Assembly: GCA_004210455.1 (NCBI GenBank) | Contig: SEFA01000064.1 | Coordinates: 1-34,579, forward strand | Source of the DNA: Rubrivivax sp. | Lineage (GTDB): Bacteria > Pseudomonadota > Gammaproteobacteria > Burkholderiales > Burkholderiaceae_C | Reading direction: 5' to 3' | Length of the DNA stretch: 34,579 nt | Shown here: positions 1-7,667 of the stretch, in pieces | Layout of the letters: every line of letters begins with the position of its first letter | Position numbering within the stretch: the stretch's first letter is position 1 | Notes under the pieces: generated by a model | What the model saw: the letters and a program-made list of their open reading frames with translations, nothing else | What the model was told of the DNA's origin: nothing | Database searches by the model: none | Program-made: the position numbers and the translations under genes

Positions 1-115
1 GCGGGTCTTCTTGGGCAGCGGGTCAAAACCAAGCGAGCTTTGATTCATGCCCTCATCGTCGCTGACCGACGATCAAATCGCCAGTCGGGGTGACGAGGGG
101 TTTTGCAGACTGTCC
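1..115 (-). mobile_element. IS5-like insertion sequence end, with the start of its transposase (partial)
   Basis: An ATG on the minus strand at 48 opens a 16-codon reading frame that runs off the left edge and reads MNQSSLGFDPLPKKTR. This resembles the N-terminus of IS5-family transposases (the form MKQxxLG...KRTRK). The sequence between this start and position 115 would be the terminal region. Read inward from 115 it begins GGACAGTCTGCAAAACCCC, a plausible terminal inverted repeat. It is followed at 116-119 by CTAA, a target of the type (CTAR) preferred by part of the IS5 family. The IS30 homology on the other side begins exactly at this point, which supports a real junction. The family call rests on only 16 residues and could be wrong. 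Confidence 0.45.
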
Positions 116-276
116 CTAAGGGAATGGATCTGAGCAACGTCTCTCATCAGCAACTCACGGCCATTGAAGAATCAATCAACGCACGACCACGTAAGATTCT
201 GAATTGGCATACGCCCCAGGAAGTCTTCTCAATGTTGACTCTGTACCTCGTCAGAGGTGTTGCACTTGAAGCTTGA
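116..276 (+). pseudogene. IS30-family transposase, 3' fragment
   Basis: The frame from the CCT codon at 115 reads PKGMDLSNVS, then about 15 residues later NARPRKILNWHTPQEVF, and stops at 274-276. The C-terminus of IS30-family DDE transposases typically reads YFPKGTDLS...LNxRPRKxLGWxTPxEVF, so the match is clear. Everything upstream of the Pro-Lys-Gly codons is missing: the same frame has a stop at 91-93 and the sequence there belongs to another element. The catalytic domain is therefore absent and the fragment cannot be active. Its downstream terminal repeat probably lies just past the stop, around 260-290, and cannot be delimited from this window alone. Confidence 0.8.
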
Positions 277-555
277 AACCGCCCACCCCTGCGGCCAAGG
301 CACGCTCTCTGCGACCGAGTGGCGCAGTCTCGGTGCGACCTTGATTTCTCCGGTGGCCATTGCCTCGGAGATCGCGTGAGAGAACTCCCAGAAGAACAGA
401 AACCCGATCGCCAGAAGGATGGCGTCGAGCGGCCACAGGTACAGGGTTCTGCTTCTCTGCTCTCTGATCCCTTCGAGCGAGAGCGTCTCCGGCAAGTGAT
501 CTAGCGAGGCCACCTGTCCATCGTCCCGGTGAGGCGTCTTCTCTTGATCTTTCAT
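229..555 (-). CDS. Small single-pass membrane protein at the end of the RTX operon, 3' end in IS DNA
   Basis: This 108-residue protein belongs to no family I recognise. It has a charged, hydrophilic N-terminus (residues 1-38), one strongly hydrophobic segment with aromatic residues (about 39-59, LYLWPLDAILLAIGFLFFW), and a polar tail. Its ATG lies in an ATGA overlap with the stop of the preceding lipoprotein gene, so the start is well supported and the two genes should be translationally coupled. The last 14 or so codons lie on the antisense side of the IS30 remnant. The original C-terminus may therefore have been lost and replaced by insertion-sequence DNA. As the last gene of a secretion operon, it could help immunity or localisation, but nothing in the sequence shows this. 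Confidence 0.55.
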   Translation of the reverse strand: MKDQEKTPHRDDGQVASLDHLPETLSLEGIREQRSRTLYLWPLDAILLAIGFLFFWEFSHAISEAMATGEIKVAPRLRHSVAESVPWPQGWAVSSFKCNTSDEVQSQH

Positions 556-1070
556 TGGCTTTTCGTAGGCGGCTTTGCCGGAGCGTTTCCCTTGAATCGA
601 ACAATGACCGGACCGCTGGTCTTGAATTGATTGCCAAGGGCGTATGGAGTGACTGGAGCGGACGCTGCGTCGTCTTTCCGCACGGCCGAGAAGAGAACGA
701 CAGTGGCGCCCGCCCATGCATGTGGGGCGCCCGGACGCAGCGTCGGTTCGATGAGTTCAGCAAGCCGTCGCGTCTGCTGCTCGGCAGCAGGCAAAGTGGG
801 ACCGAGCACCACCACGCTCAAGCAACTCGGCTGGGGAACACGCGGCTCGGCCGCTGTGCATGCTCGCGAATAGGTGGGCAGTGCGAACAGCTCGACAGGA
901 GCGGCGCTGGAAGGGTCCGAAGGCTCGATCAGGGCCGGATGCATGGCCTCGATCAAGCGGGCCGTCCTCTGCTTCTGCTCCGAGTTGTCCGCATGCAGAT
1001 TGCAAGCGACGACCGCGAAAGCGCAGACGATCGATGCCGACAAGGATGCAGCTCGACGAAAGGCTTGCAT
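552..1070 (-). CDS. Lipoprotein LP1, downstream paralogue of LP2; candidate immunity protein
   Basis: This 172-residue protein has a positively charged N-terminus (MQAFRR), a hydrophobic core and a lipobox ending AVVAC, so it should be an acylated periplasmic or outer-membrane lipoprotein. The mature part has two cysteines (SRAC and PSCLS) that could form a disulfide. From the lipobox onward about four in five residues match LP2, encoded at 5913-6401. The two copies bracket the RTX gene. The start was chosen because GGGAGGG lies a few bases upstream and the signal peptide begins there; a longer in-frame start at 1139 would spoil the signal sequence. The C-terminus is about ten residues longer than LP2 and rich in Ala, Pro and Lys. 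The family is unknown to me. An immunity role is inferred only from position and localisation. Confidence 0.8.
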   Translation of the reverse strand: MQAFRRAASLSASIVCAFAVVACNLHADNSEQKQRTARLIEAMHPALIEPSDPSSAAPVELFALPTYSRACTAAEPRVPQPSCLSVVVLGPTLPAAEQQTRRLAELIEPTLRPGAPHAWAGATVVLFSAVRKDDAASAPVTPYALGNQFKTSGPVIVRFKGNAPAKPPTKSQ

Positions 1071-1120
1071 TCGTTCCCTCCCTTCAATCATGTGATTCGG
1101 ACTCCAACGGACGCGACTCC

Positions 1121-1152
1121 GCGCGGCCCGCGGACGCATCCACGGGCCGCGC
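1121..1152 (-). terminator. GC-rich hairpin between the RTX gene and LP1
   Basis: A perfect 10-bp stem (GCGCGGCCCG paired with CGGGCCGCGC) and a 12-base loop lie 12 bases beyond the RTX stop codon. No T-run follows in the direction of transcription. It is therefore more likely an attenuator or an RNA-stability element than a full intrinsic terminator. Confidence 0.4.
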
Positions 1153-1164
1153 GTTCATCGCTCC

Positions 1165-4100
1165 TCAGCGTGCCGACACGGCGAACTGGTCGCGGAACTC
1201 ACCCGTGTACAGGGGCAGCGACGCGTTCGTCGCCGTCCCCGACGAGCCGCTGAAGGACGCCATCGCCTCGATCAGCGCATCGGCCTGACGCGTCACCGTC
1301 TGGTCGAATCCGGTGCTGTCAGTGCCGGTGTGAATCAGCCATTCCTGGTAGGTCCCGAAGAGCTCGCGATCGGCGCTGGTCTTCACCATCGCGGTCTTCG
1401 CCCCGGCCGCCTGTCCGGCCGCCGTATTCACCTGCGCGTTGGTCATCACCGTGCCGTCCGCGTAGACCACGCGTTCGATGTGGTTGGCCGCCCCCAGGTA
1501 CCAGTCCTTGACCACCACCTTGTCCGTCGTGGTGCCCGTGAACGTGATCTCCAGGTTGTTGCTGACCTTCTTGAACGTCGTCCCGCTGCGCGTGATGTTG
1601 GCGCCGAAGCTCAACTGGTCCAGCACGCCCGAGGTCGAGTCGCTGTCCTGGATGGTGTCGGTGCCGTCGCCCTTGTTGTAGACGTAGACGTCCGCACCGG
1701 CCCCGCCGACCAGCGAGTCGTTGCCCAGGCCGCCTTGCAGCGTGTCGTTGCCCGCCGCGCCGGTCAACGTGTTGGCTCCGGCGTTGCCGGTCAGCGCGTT
1801 GTTCGACGCATTGCCCGTTCCGGAAGTCGCCGTTCCCGTAAGCATGAGGTGCTCCAGGTTGCTCGACAGCGTCCAGTTCACCGAGGACTGCACCGTGTCG
1901 ATGCCCTCGTTGGCGAGTTCGTTGACCACGTCGCTGGTGGCGCCGACGACGAACACATCGTCGCCGGTCCCGCCGTTCATCGTGTCGTTGCCCGCACCAC
2001 CGTCCAGCGTGTCGTTGCCGGCGCCCCCGCTCAAGGTGTTGTTGGCCGCGTTGCCGGTGATCATGTTGTTCAACGCGTTGCCCGTGCCGCTCGTCGCACC
2101 GGTGGCCAGCGTCAACTGCTCCACATTGGGCGACAAGGTGAGAGAGACGCTGCTGATGACCAGATCGATGCCCTCGCCCGCCAGTTCCGCCACCACGTCG
2201 CCGGTGGCCCCCACGATGTAGACGTCGTCGCCGACGCCGCCTTGCAGGGTGTCGTTGCCAGCGCCGCCGTCCAGTCGGTTGTTCCCGGCATTGCCCTTGA
2301 TGAGGTTGGCCTTGCCGTTGCCAGTCGCATCGATCGCATTCACCCCTGTCAAGGTTAGATGCTCGATCTCGTCGCCCAGTGTCCAGCTGATCGAGGATTC
2401 GACCGTGTCGGTGCCTCCTCCCTCCTCCTCATACACGAAGTCCAGCACATGATCGACCACGTAGGTGTCGTTGCCATTCCATCCCGACATGTCGTCCGCG
2501 CCGCCCTTGCCGTCGAGACGATTGTTCCCATCACCGCCCGACAAGGTATTGTCCAGATCGTTGCCGATAGCTTGAAGCTCGCCCGAGCCAACAACCTGCA
2601 GCCTTTCGACATTTTCCCCAAGGGTGAAATCCACCGTGGATTGGACAAGGTCGGATCCTTGATCGACGCCCTCGATGACCTGATCGCCGATGTCGTCCAC
2701 GAAGTAGATGTCGTCGCCGCCAGCGCCGATCATCTGGTCTGCGCCGGCCTCGCCGTACATCCAGTCCCGGTCGCCGCTTCCGCGCAGGGTATCGTTGCCG
2801 GCCCCGCCATGGAAGAGCCACATGCCCGAGCCGAAACCGACCAGCTCGTCATCGCCGTCCGTGCCTACGAGCGTGCGTTTGGTCGCCAGGATAATCTTCG
2901 CGCGGTCCCAGACGGTCCCGTCGCCGAACTCGATGAACTCGATAGGGGAGCGGTAGGCCTCGATCTCACTGTTCTGGTGGAACTGCTTGATCAGCAGCGA
3001 CTCGCCGGTATCGCGGATGGTCAGCACGATGGCGCTGAGCGAGCGGGTCTCGATGTCGTAGTACTCGCTGAAATCGATGTCGTCGGGCGTGATGCTGGCG
3101 CCGAGCCGCACACGGCTCGAGTCGCCCGGCGCATGGCCGCTGTTGTTGTAGTCGACCTGGAGAACGTCCTGGCCATAGCCGCGATCGAAGACATAGATGT
3201 TGCTTCCAAACGATCCGACCAGGACATCATCGCCCGCGCCGCCGTCGAGGAGATCATCGCCATCTCCATCCTGGAGTGAATTCCCTCCCCCATGGAGTGT
3301 GTCATTGCCAGTGCCGCCAATCAGGGTATCGGATCCCGTCCAGCCGAACAGCACATCGTCACCGCCGTCGCCATGGATGATGTCATCCCCCGCCCCCCCG
3401 CGGATGACCTCGCCGTCGGAGAGACCGGCGAACAGCCGTTCCGTCATCTGCTGCTGCGTCCAGACAGAGCCGTCGCTGAACCGCACCGTGTCGATCAAAA
3501 AGCCTCCCGCATCCGCGTGGGCCTCGATCGAGATGCGGTCGTCGGTGCCCCGGATCCACAGGTCCAAGTAGCCTGCCGAGACCGACTGATCGTCGCTGCC
3601 GGAAAATGACTGCCGGACTTCGATGTCCTCCGGTCGAATGCCGTCGCCAAGCTGGATGGTCACCGTCTCGGCGAAGGTGGGAATGGAGCGCGAGATCGTG
3701 TCGTGACCGTCGCCACGACCGAAGCTGTAAGTGTCTGCACCGCCCCCATAGATGATCGTGTCGTCACCCTTGCCGCCGGCGATGAGGTTGGCGCCCCCGC
3801 CCCCGTTGAGGTAGTCGTCGCCGCTTCCGCCGTACATCGTGTCGTTGCCCGCACCGCCCTCGATCTGATCCTGGTCGTCCCCGCCGTGGATGCGATCGTT
3901 GCCAGCGCCGCCATCGAGCCAGTTGGAGCCCGATCCACCGTATAGCGTGTCGTTGCCCGCGTTTCCGAACAAGGTGTCGTTGCCGGCGCCTCCGGACAGG
4001 ATGTCGTGGCCGAGACTACCGTCGTTCCAGTCGTTTCCGGCCCCGCCCAGAAGGACGTCCTCGCGCAGGCCACCGGTCAGGCGGTCTCCGATGCGGACCT

Positions 4101-5916
4101 TGCGAGCGTCGAGCAACTCGAAGACCGGCGAACCGTCGGGAAGCTCGGCGATCCAGGATCCCAGCAGGTCATAGGCGTTGAAGCCGACTCGCTGAAGGGT
4201 TTCCTCACCGAACTTTGCCAGGTCCAGCAGGTCAGAGAAGGCCTTCAAGGGGTCCGCGTCGCGGGCATCGTTGAGGTGGGCGATCAATGGGGCGACCCCA
4301 TACTGGACGCCATGCGCATCGATCGTGATATCGATGTACGACAGGTGTTCGTGAGCGGACGTCTGGAAGTTGATCGCGCCGACCAAGTGCGTCCGGAGGT
4401 CCTCCCAAGCTTCGAGAATCGGATTGCCCGGCACGAACGAGGGCCATTGCCTCACCATGAATCCTCCTCCCGCGTCATTTACCCAGCTCGCCAGCAGGTT
4501 GGTGCCGTAGAAGCGTTCGAGTGCGGTGACTTTCGCGTACTGATCCGGGAACTGCCGGGCCCAGACCTCGATCGCGGTCGCGCCGGGAACATCTGGCCAT
4601 TTGGCGATGGAGCGGTTGGTGTGGATGCTGGTGATTTGCGTGCTGGTTTCCGCCCACGCGGCGATCACGTCGTCGATCCGGAGCATCTGGTCCTGCAGAG
4701 TGGTCGCGGCCAGAAACGTGGTGATCGCCGCGGCCAGCGCGGCACCTTCCGGCGTATCGAGGCTGGCAGCTTCGGCCAGGTCGCGAAGGGTGCCCGATCC
4801 ATGCACGACGGGCAGCGTCTTGGCGAAGTCGGTGAGTTCGATGTCGCCGGCGGGAGCTTCCGGCGTAAAAATACGGCGCGCGTTGTCCGTGGTGAAGTTG
4901 ACCGAGGCGACCTGGAAGACTCTACCATTCGTGCGTACGCCGCCGCCGATGCGGTCGATGACATTGCCCGCCCTGACCTCGCCCGACACGGAGGCGCTCA
5001 GACCGATGCTGGCAATGCCTTGTGAGGTCAATGTCGCCAGTTCGCCGGCGTCCACCTCCCCATCCTGGTCCACATCGCGCCAGACCTTCAGTTCCGCAAA
5101 GGCTGCATCGGCATGATCGAAGACACCATCATCGTTCGTGTCGAGGTCCTGAAGCGCGTCGAAGCCGTCGATTGCCGAAGAGCCATCCTCCTTGCGGGTG
5201 TCGACCCCGAACAATTCACGACCGCTGTCGATCAGTCCGTTCCCGTCAATATCGCGCACCAGCAGGCCGTCGTCCGCGCCCGCCCAGCCGGTGCTGGTGC
5301 GGATGCCGTCGGCATCGTGGTCGAAAAAGATCCGGCCGGTCTCAGCGGAGAGTTCGATGCCGTCGCCATCCAGGTCGAGCACCAGCGGGTCGCGTCGAAA
5401 AAGCTCGGGCGGCTGCGGCGGTGTCACGCCTGGCCACGGCAAGCCGGTGAACGGATCGCCGCCCGGCGCCGGCGGATTGAAAGCCTCGGGAAAGCGATTG
5501 GGCAAGAAGTTGATCGTGCTGTTGGGAATGGGGACACCCATTTCCTTCAAGCCTTCACGCACCCATGTGCTGCAGTTGAAGCTGTCCTTCTCATTCCCGC
5601 CCATCGGAGCGTACTCGTAGCCTTCCGAGTTCGTGAGCTGCATGAAGTCGACGAGCTTCTCGTATTGGGCGGCGGAGATGTCGATCTGCTCGCTCGTGAA
5701 ATCGGAGCCGAAGCCGTCGTCCACATTCGCCTGGATCTCTCCGGGCTTTCCACCATACAGGCCATCGCTTTGAGGTTCGAAGCCGGTGATAAGAATGCGT
5801 TGTCCGGCGTCGTTATATACCTCCATCCAGACGTGCCCGGGGTATCCGGCCTCCGGCACCGAGATGTTGGGATCCCCGCTGATGGAGCCGTATCTAACCT
5901 TGACGACAACTTTCAT
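1165..5916 (-). CDS. Large RTX protein with N-terminal papain-like (permuted NlpC/P60-like) domain; probable type I effector
   Basis: This 1583-residue protein has no Sec signal, as expected for a type I substrate. Residues 1 to about 165 look like a permuted NlpC/P60 (papain-like) fold: a His in GHVWMEV (His28) precedes a Cys in FNCSTWV (Cys115), the order seen in LRAT/YaeF-like enzymes. Residues 180-295 carry several EF-hand-like loops (DLDGDG, DHDADG, DIDGNG, DTNDDG, DVDQDG), and about 300-610 are non-repetitive. From about 613 onward there are many GGxGxDxL calcium-binding nonapeptides, interleaved with longer repeats. A C-terminal region (VVVKDWY...IERVVYADGT) resembles the haemolysin-type calcium-binding related domain near the export signal. 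The start lies in an ATGA overlap with the LP2 stop. The papain-like call is by motif only. The protein could hydrolyse peptidoglycan or lipids, or be structural. Confidence 0.88.
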   Translation of the reverse strand: MKVVVKVRYGSISGDPNISVPEAGYPGHVWMEVYNDAGQRILITGFEPQSDGLYGGKPGEIQANVDDGFGSDFTSEQIDISAAQYEKLVDFMQLTNSEGYEYAPMGGNEKDSFNCSTWVREGLKEMGVPIPNSTINFLPNRFPEAFNPPAPGGDPFTGLPWPGVTPPQPPELFRRDPLVLDLDGDGIELSAETGRIFFDHDADGIRTSTGWAGADDGLLVRDIDGNGLIDSGRELFGVDTRKEDGSSAIDGFDALQDLDTNDDGVFDHADAAFAELKVWRDVDQDGEVDAGELATLTSQGIASIGLSASVSGEVRAGNVIDRIGGGVRTNGRVFQVASVNFTTDNARRIFTPEAPAGDIELTDFAKTLPVVHGSGTLRDLAEAASLDTPEGAALAAAITTFLAATTLQDQMLRIDDVIAAWAETSTQITSIHTNRSIAKWPDVPGATAIEVWARQFPDQYAKVTALERFYGTNLLASWVNDAGGGFMVRQWPSFVPGNPILEAWEDLRTHLVGAINFQTSAHEHLSYIDITIDAHGVQYGVAPLIAHLNDARDADPLKAFSDLLDLAKFGEETLQRVGFNAYDLLGSWIAELPDGSPVFELLDARKVRIGDRLTGGLREDVLLGGAGNDWNDGSLGHDILSGGAGNDTLFGNAGNDTLYGGSGSNWLDGGAGNDRIHGGDDQDQIEGGAGNDTMYGGSGDDYLNGGGGANLIAGGKGDDTIIYGGGADTYSFGRGDGHDTISRSIPTFAETVTIQLGDGIRPEDIEVRQSFSGSDDQSVSAGYLDLWIRGTDDRISIEAHADAGGFLIDTVRFSDGSVWTQQQMTERLFAGLSDGEVIRGGAGDDIIHGDGGDDVLFGWTGSDTLIGGTGNDTLHGGGNSLQDGDGDDLLDGGAGDDVLVGSFGSNIYVFDRGYGQDVLQVDYNNSGHAPGDSSRVRLGASITPDDIDFSEYYDIETRSLSAIVLTIRDTGESLLIKQFHQNSEIEAYRSPIEFIEFGDGTVWDRAKIILATKRTLVGTDGDDELVGFGSGMWLFHGGAGNDTLRGSGDRDWMYGEAGADQMIGAGGDDIYFVDDIGDQVIEGVDQGSDLVQSTVDFTLGENVERLQVVGSGELQAIGNDLDNTLSGGDGNNRLDGKGGADDMSGWNGNDTYVVDHVLDFVYEEEGGGTDTVESSISWTLGDEIEHLTLTGVNAIDATGNGKANLIKGNAGNNRLDGGAGNDTLQGGVGDDVYIVGATGDVVAELAGEGIDLVISSVSLTLSPNVEQLTLATGATSGTGNALNNMITGNAANNTLSGGAGNDTLDGGAGNDTMNGGTGDDVFVVGATSDVVNELANEGIDTVQSSVNWTLSSNLEHLMLTGTATSGTGNASNNALTGNAGANTLTGAAGNDTLQGGLGNDSLVGGAGADVYVYNKGDGTDTIQDSDSTSGVLDQLSFGANITRSGTTFKKVSNNLEITFTGTTTDKVVVKDWYLGAANHIERVVYADGTVMTNAQVNTAAGQAAGAKTAMVKTSADRELFGTYQEWLIHTGTDSTGFDQTVTRQADALIEAMASFSGSSGTATNASLPLYTGEFRDQFAVSAR
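1680..2712 (-). repeat. Four long tandem repeats inside the RTX gene
   Basis: Four successive units of about 80-90 codons share one pattern: a V-x-V/V-V-G strand, a DxVxExxxEGxDxVxSS segment, a TLxxNxExLxLTG segment, a GTGNxxxN segment and one to three GGAGNDTL nonapeptides. The two downstream units are the most alike. Such units are common in long RTX proteins and expand or contract by recombination. In DNA they appear on the plus strand as repeated GTGTCGTTGCC-like stretches. Confidence 0.75.
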
Positions 5917-6401
5917 GTTTTTTCCTTGAATCGAACAATGACCGGACCAGTGGTCTTGAATTGATGGGCAAGGGAGTGAGGAGTGACGGGATCCGATGCT
6001 GCGGAGTCCTTACGCACGGCCGAGAAGAGGACGACAGTGGCGCCCGCCCAAGAATGAGCAGAACCCGGACGCAGGGTCGGTTCGATGAGTTCAGCAAGGC
6101 GTCGCGTCTGCTGCTCGGCGACAGGCAAAGTGGGGCCGAGCACAACGACGCTTAAGCAACTCGGCTGCGGAACTCGCGGTTCGGCCGCTGAGCATGCTCG
6201 CGAATAGGTTGGCAATCCGAACAGCTCCACAGAAGCGGCGCCGGAAGGGTCTAAAGGCACGACCAAAGCCGGACGCATGGCCTCGACCAAATGGGCCGTC
6301 TTCTGCTTCTGCTCCGAGTTTTCGCCATGCAGATTGCATGCGACGACTGCGCAAGCGCAGGCAATGGACGCAAACAAAGTTGAGGTTCCATAAGAAGTCA
6401 T
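5913..6401 (-). CDS. Lipoprotein LP2, upstream paralogue of LP1; candidate immunity protein
   Basis: This 162-residue predicted lipoprotein has the lipobox CAVVAC at residues 17-22 and the same two cysteines in the mature part as LP1. The segments PRVPQPSCLSVVVLGPTLP and EQQTRRLAELIEPTLRPG are shared with LP1 almost unchanged, so the pair arose by duplication. The DNA is also similar: both genes end in near-identical sequence about 50 bases long. The start has GGGAG about eight bases upstream and lies 21 bases after the glycosyltransferase stop. The stop overlaps the RTX start as ATGA. A protein made just before, and coupled to, a putative toxin is a sensible place for immunity, but no biochemical function is visible. 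Base composition is visibly less GC-rich than in the transporter genes. Confidence 0.82.
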   Translation of the reverse strand: MTSYGTSTLFASIACACAVVACNLHGENSEQKQKTAHLVEAMRPALVVPLDPSGAASVELFGLPTYSRACSAAEPRVPQPSCLSVVVLGPTLPVAEQQTRRLAELIEPTLRPGSAHSWAGATVVLFSAVRKDSAASDPVTPHSLAHQFKTTGPVIVRFKEKT

Positions 6402-6422
6402 TTTTCGCTCCCTGTCATTTCA

Positions 6423-7667
6423 TTAGAGAAGACTGTAAAAAAATGCCTGGTGGTTGTAGCGCAAGAGTCGTTGCCGCGACGCTCCTATCAATCGAAGGCG
6501 TTCTGCCGCGGTCAATTCGATGATGCCCGCAACGCGCGTTCCAAGGTTTGCCTGATCGAACATTCCGACTAATACGCCGCTGACCCCGTCCTCAATCACC
6601 TCCCGCACCGGCGCCGTATCCGACCCGACCACGACGCACCCCGTCGCCATCGCTTCCAGCATCGACCAGCTCAGCACGAACGGATAGGTCAGGTACACAT
6701 GCGCCGCTGACAGCTGCAGCACGCGCTTGTAGTCCGCATAGGGCACCTTGCCGAGGAAGTGCGTGCGCGTCGGATCGAGCCGGCCGCCGACCTCTTCCAG
6801 CATCACCTGGCGCCAGGTCTTGCCTCCCGCTGGTGCCTTGCCGTAGCTCACCTCGTCGCCGCCCACAATCACCGTGTGGCAGGTCTTGTGTTCTCTCTGT
6901 ATGGCCGGCAGCGCCCGCATGAACTGATGGAAGCCGCGATACGGCTCCAGGTTGCGCGCGATATACGTGATCACCGGATCGCCCGCCTTCAGCGCCGCGC
7001 CGTTGGGCATCGTCATCCGCGCCTCGGGATCGGGCTTCAGGCCGTCGAGATCGATCCCCTCGTGCGCCACGGTGATCTTGTCGAGGTAGGCCTTCGGGTG
7101 CTGCGCCTTCTGCCAATGCGTCGGGCTGATCGCCGCGTCGCAGTTCTCCAGGTTCAGCAGGTGCAGCGCATTCCAAGCGCGGATGCGCGCGCGGTCGTCG
7201 AAGGTCACGGGGAACTCGGGATCGAAACCGATGTCCGCCCCCTTCCAGTCCGGATCAAGCCCGTTGCCGCTGGCCGGCGCGTTGTAGAACCACTCGCAGA
7301 AGTGCACGAGCCGCGCGTCGGGGAACACGTCCTTCGCATTGAGCGTCTCGCCCCAGCCCGGATGCGCCAGGATCACGTCGGGCACGAAGCCCTTCGCCTT
7401 GAGCTTCAGCAGCACGCGTGCAACCGCCTGACCGTGCAGCACCGCCTCCTCCATCCGACGCAGGTAGTGGTGCTGGTCCTTGCCCACGCCCCGATGCGGC
7501 TTGTAGCGGATCAGCGTGAGCCGGCCGCTGCGTTCGAGCTCGGGCATCCCCGGCGCCGTGTCCCGGCCGATGCCGACCACCTGCCAGCCCGGCCGCTCCG
7601 ACCACGCCTTGGCCACATGCCGGAACTGCCCCGGAAAGTTCTGATGAATGATCAGCACGCGCATCAC
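6423..7667 (-). CDS. GT4-family glycosyltransferase in the type I secretion operon
   Basis: This protein of about 414 residues has a GT-B fold. The N-terminal domain opens MRVLIIHQNFPGQFRH. The C-terminal donor-binding domain includes VITYIARNLEPYRGFHQF (about 233-250) and a LEAMATGCVVVGSDTAPVREVIEDG segment (about 337-361), which holds the E-x7-E type nucleotide-sugar site of family 4 enzymes. The start is either GTG at 7667 (GTGA overlap with the adaptor stop) or ATG at 7664 (TGATG overlap). Either way it is coupled to the HlyD-like gene. The C-terminus stops soon after the last conserved helix and ends in an odd FFYSLL, just after a run of seven T in the coding strand, so a frameshifted or trimmed tail is possible. 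It may glycosylate the RTX protein or a surface polymer. The acceptor is unknown. Confidence 0.85.
   Translation of the reverse strand: MMRVLIIHQNFPGQFRHVAKAWSERPGWQVVGIGRDTAPGMPELERSGRLTLIRYKPHRGVGKDQHHYLRRMEEAVLHGQAVARVLLKLKAKGFVPDVILAHPGWGETLNAKDVFPDARLVHFCEWFYNAPASGNGLDPDWKGADIGFDPEFPVTFDDRARIRAWNALHLLNLENCDAAISPTHWQKAQHPKAYLDKITVAHEGIDLDGLKPDPEARMTMPNGAALKAGDPVITYIARNLEPYRGFHQFMRALPAIQREHKTCHTVIVGGDEVSYGKAPAGGKTWRQVMLEEVGGRLDPTRTHFLGKVPYADYKRVLQLSAAHVYLTYPFVLSWSMLEAMATGCVVVGSDTAPVREVIEDGVSGVLVGMFDQANLGTRVAGIIELTAAERLRLIGASRQRLLRYNHQAFFYSLL

Noticed and set aside
1700-4050. CRISPR-like regular repeats in plus-strand DNA
   Set aside because: The periodicity follows the RTX nonapeptide codons; there are no unique spacers between identical repeats and no cas genes.
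1330-5025. Long open frames on the plus strand opposite the RTX gene
   Set aside because: They mirror the repetitive, GC-biased RTX codons, show no family motifs, and read as low-complexity Val/Ala/Asp/Arg-rich sequence.
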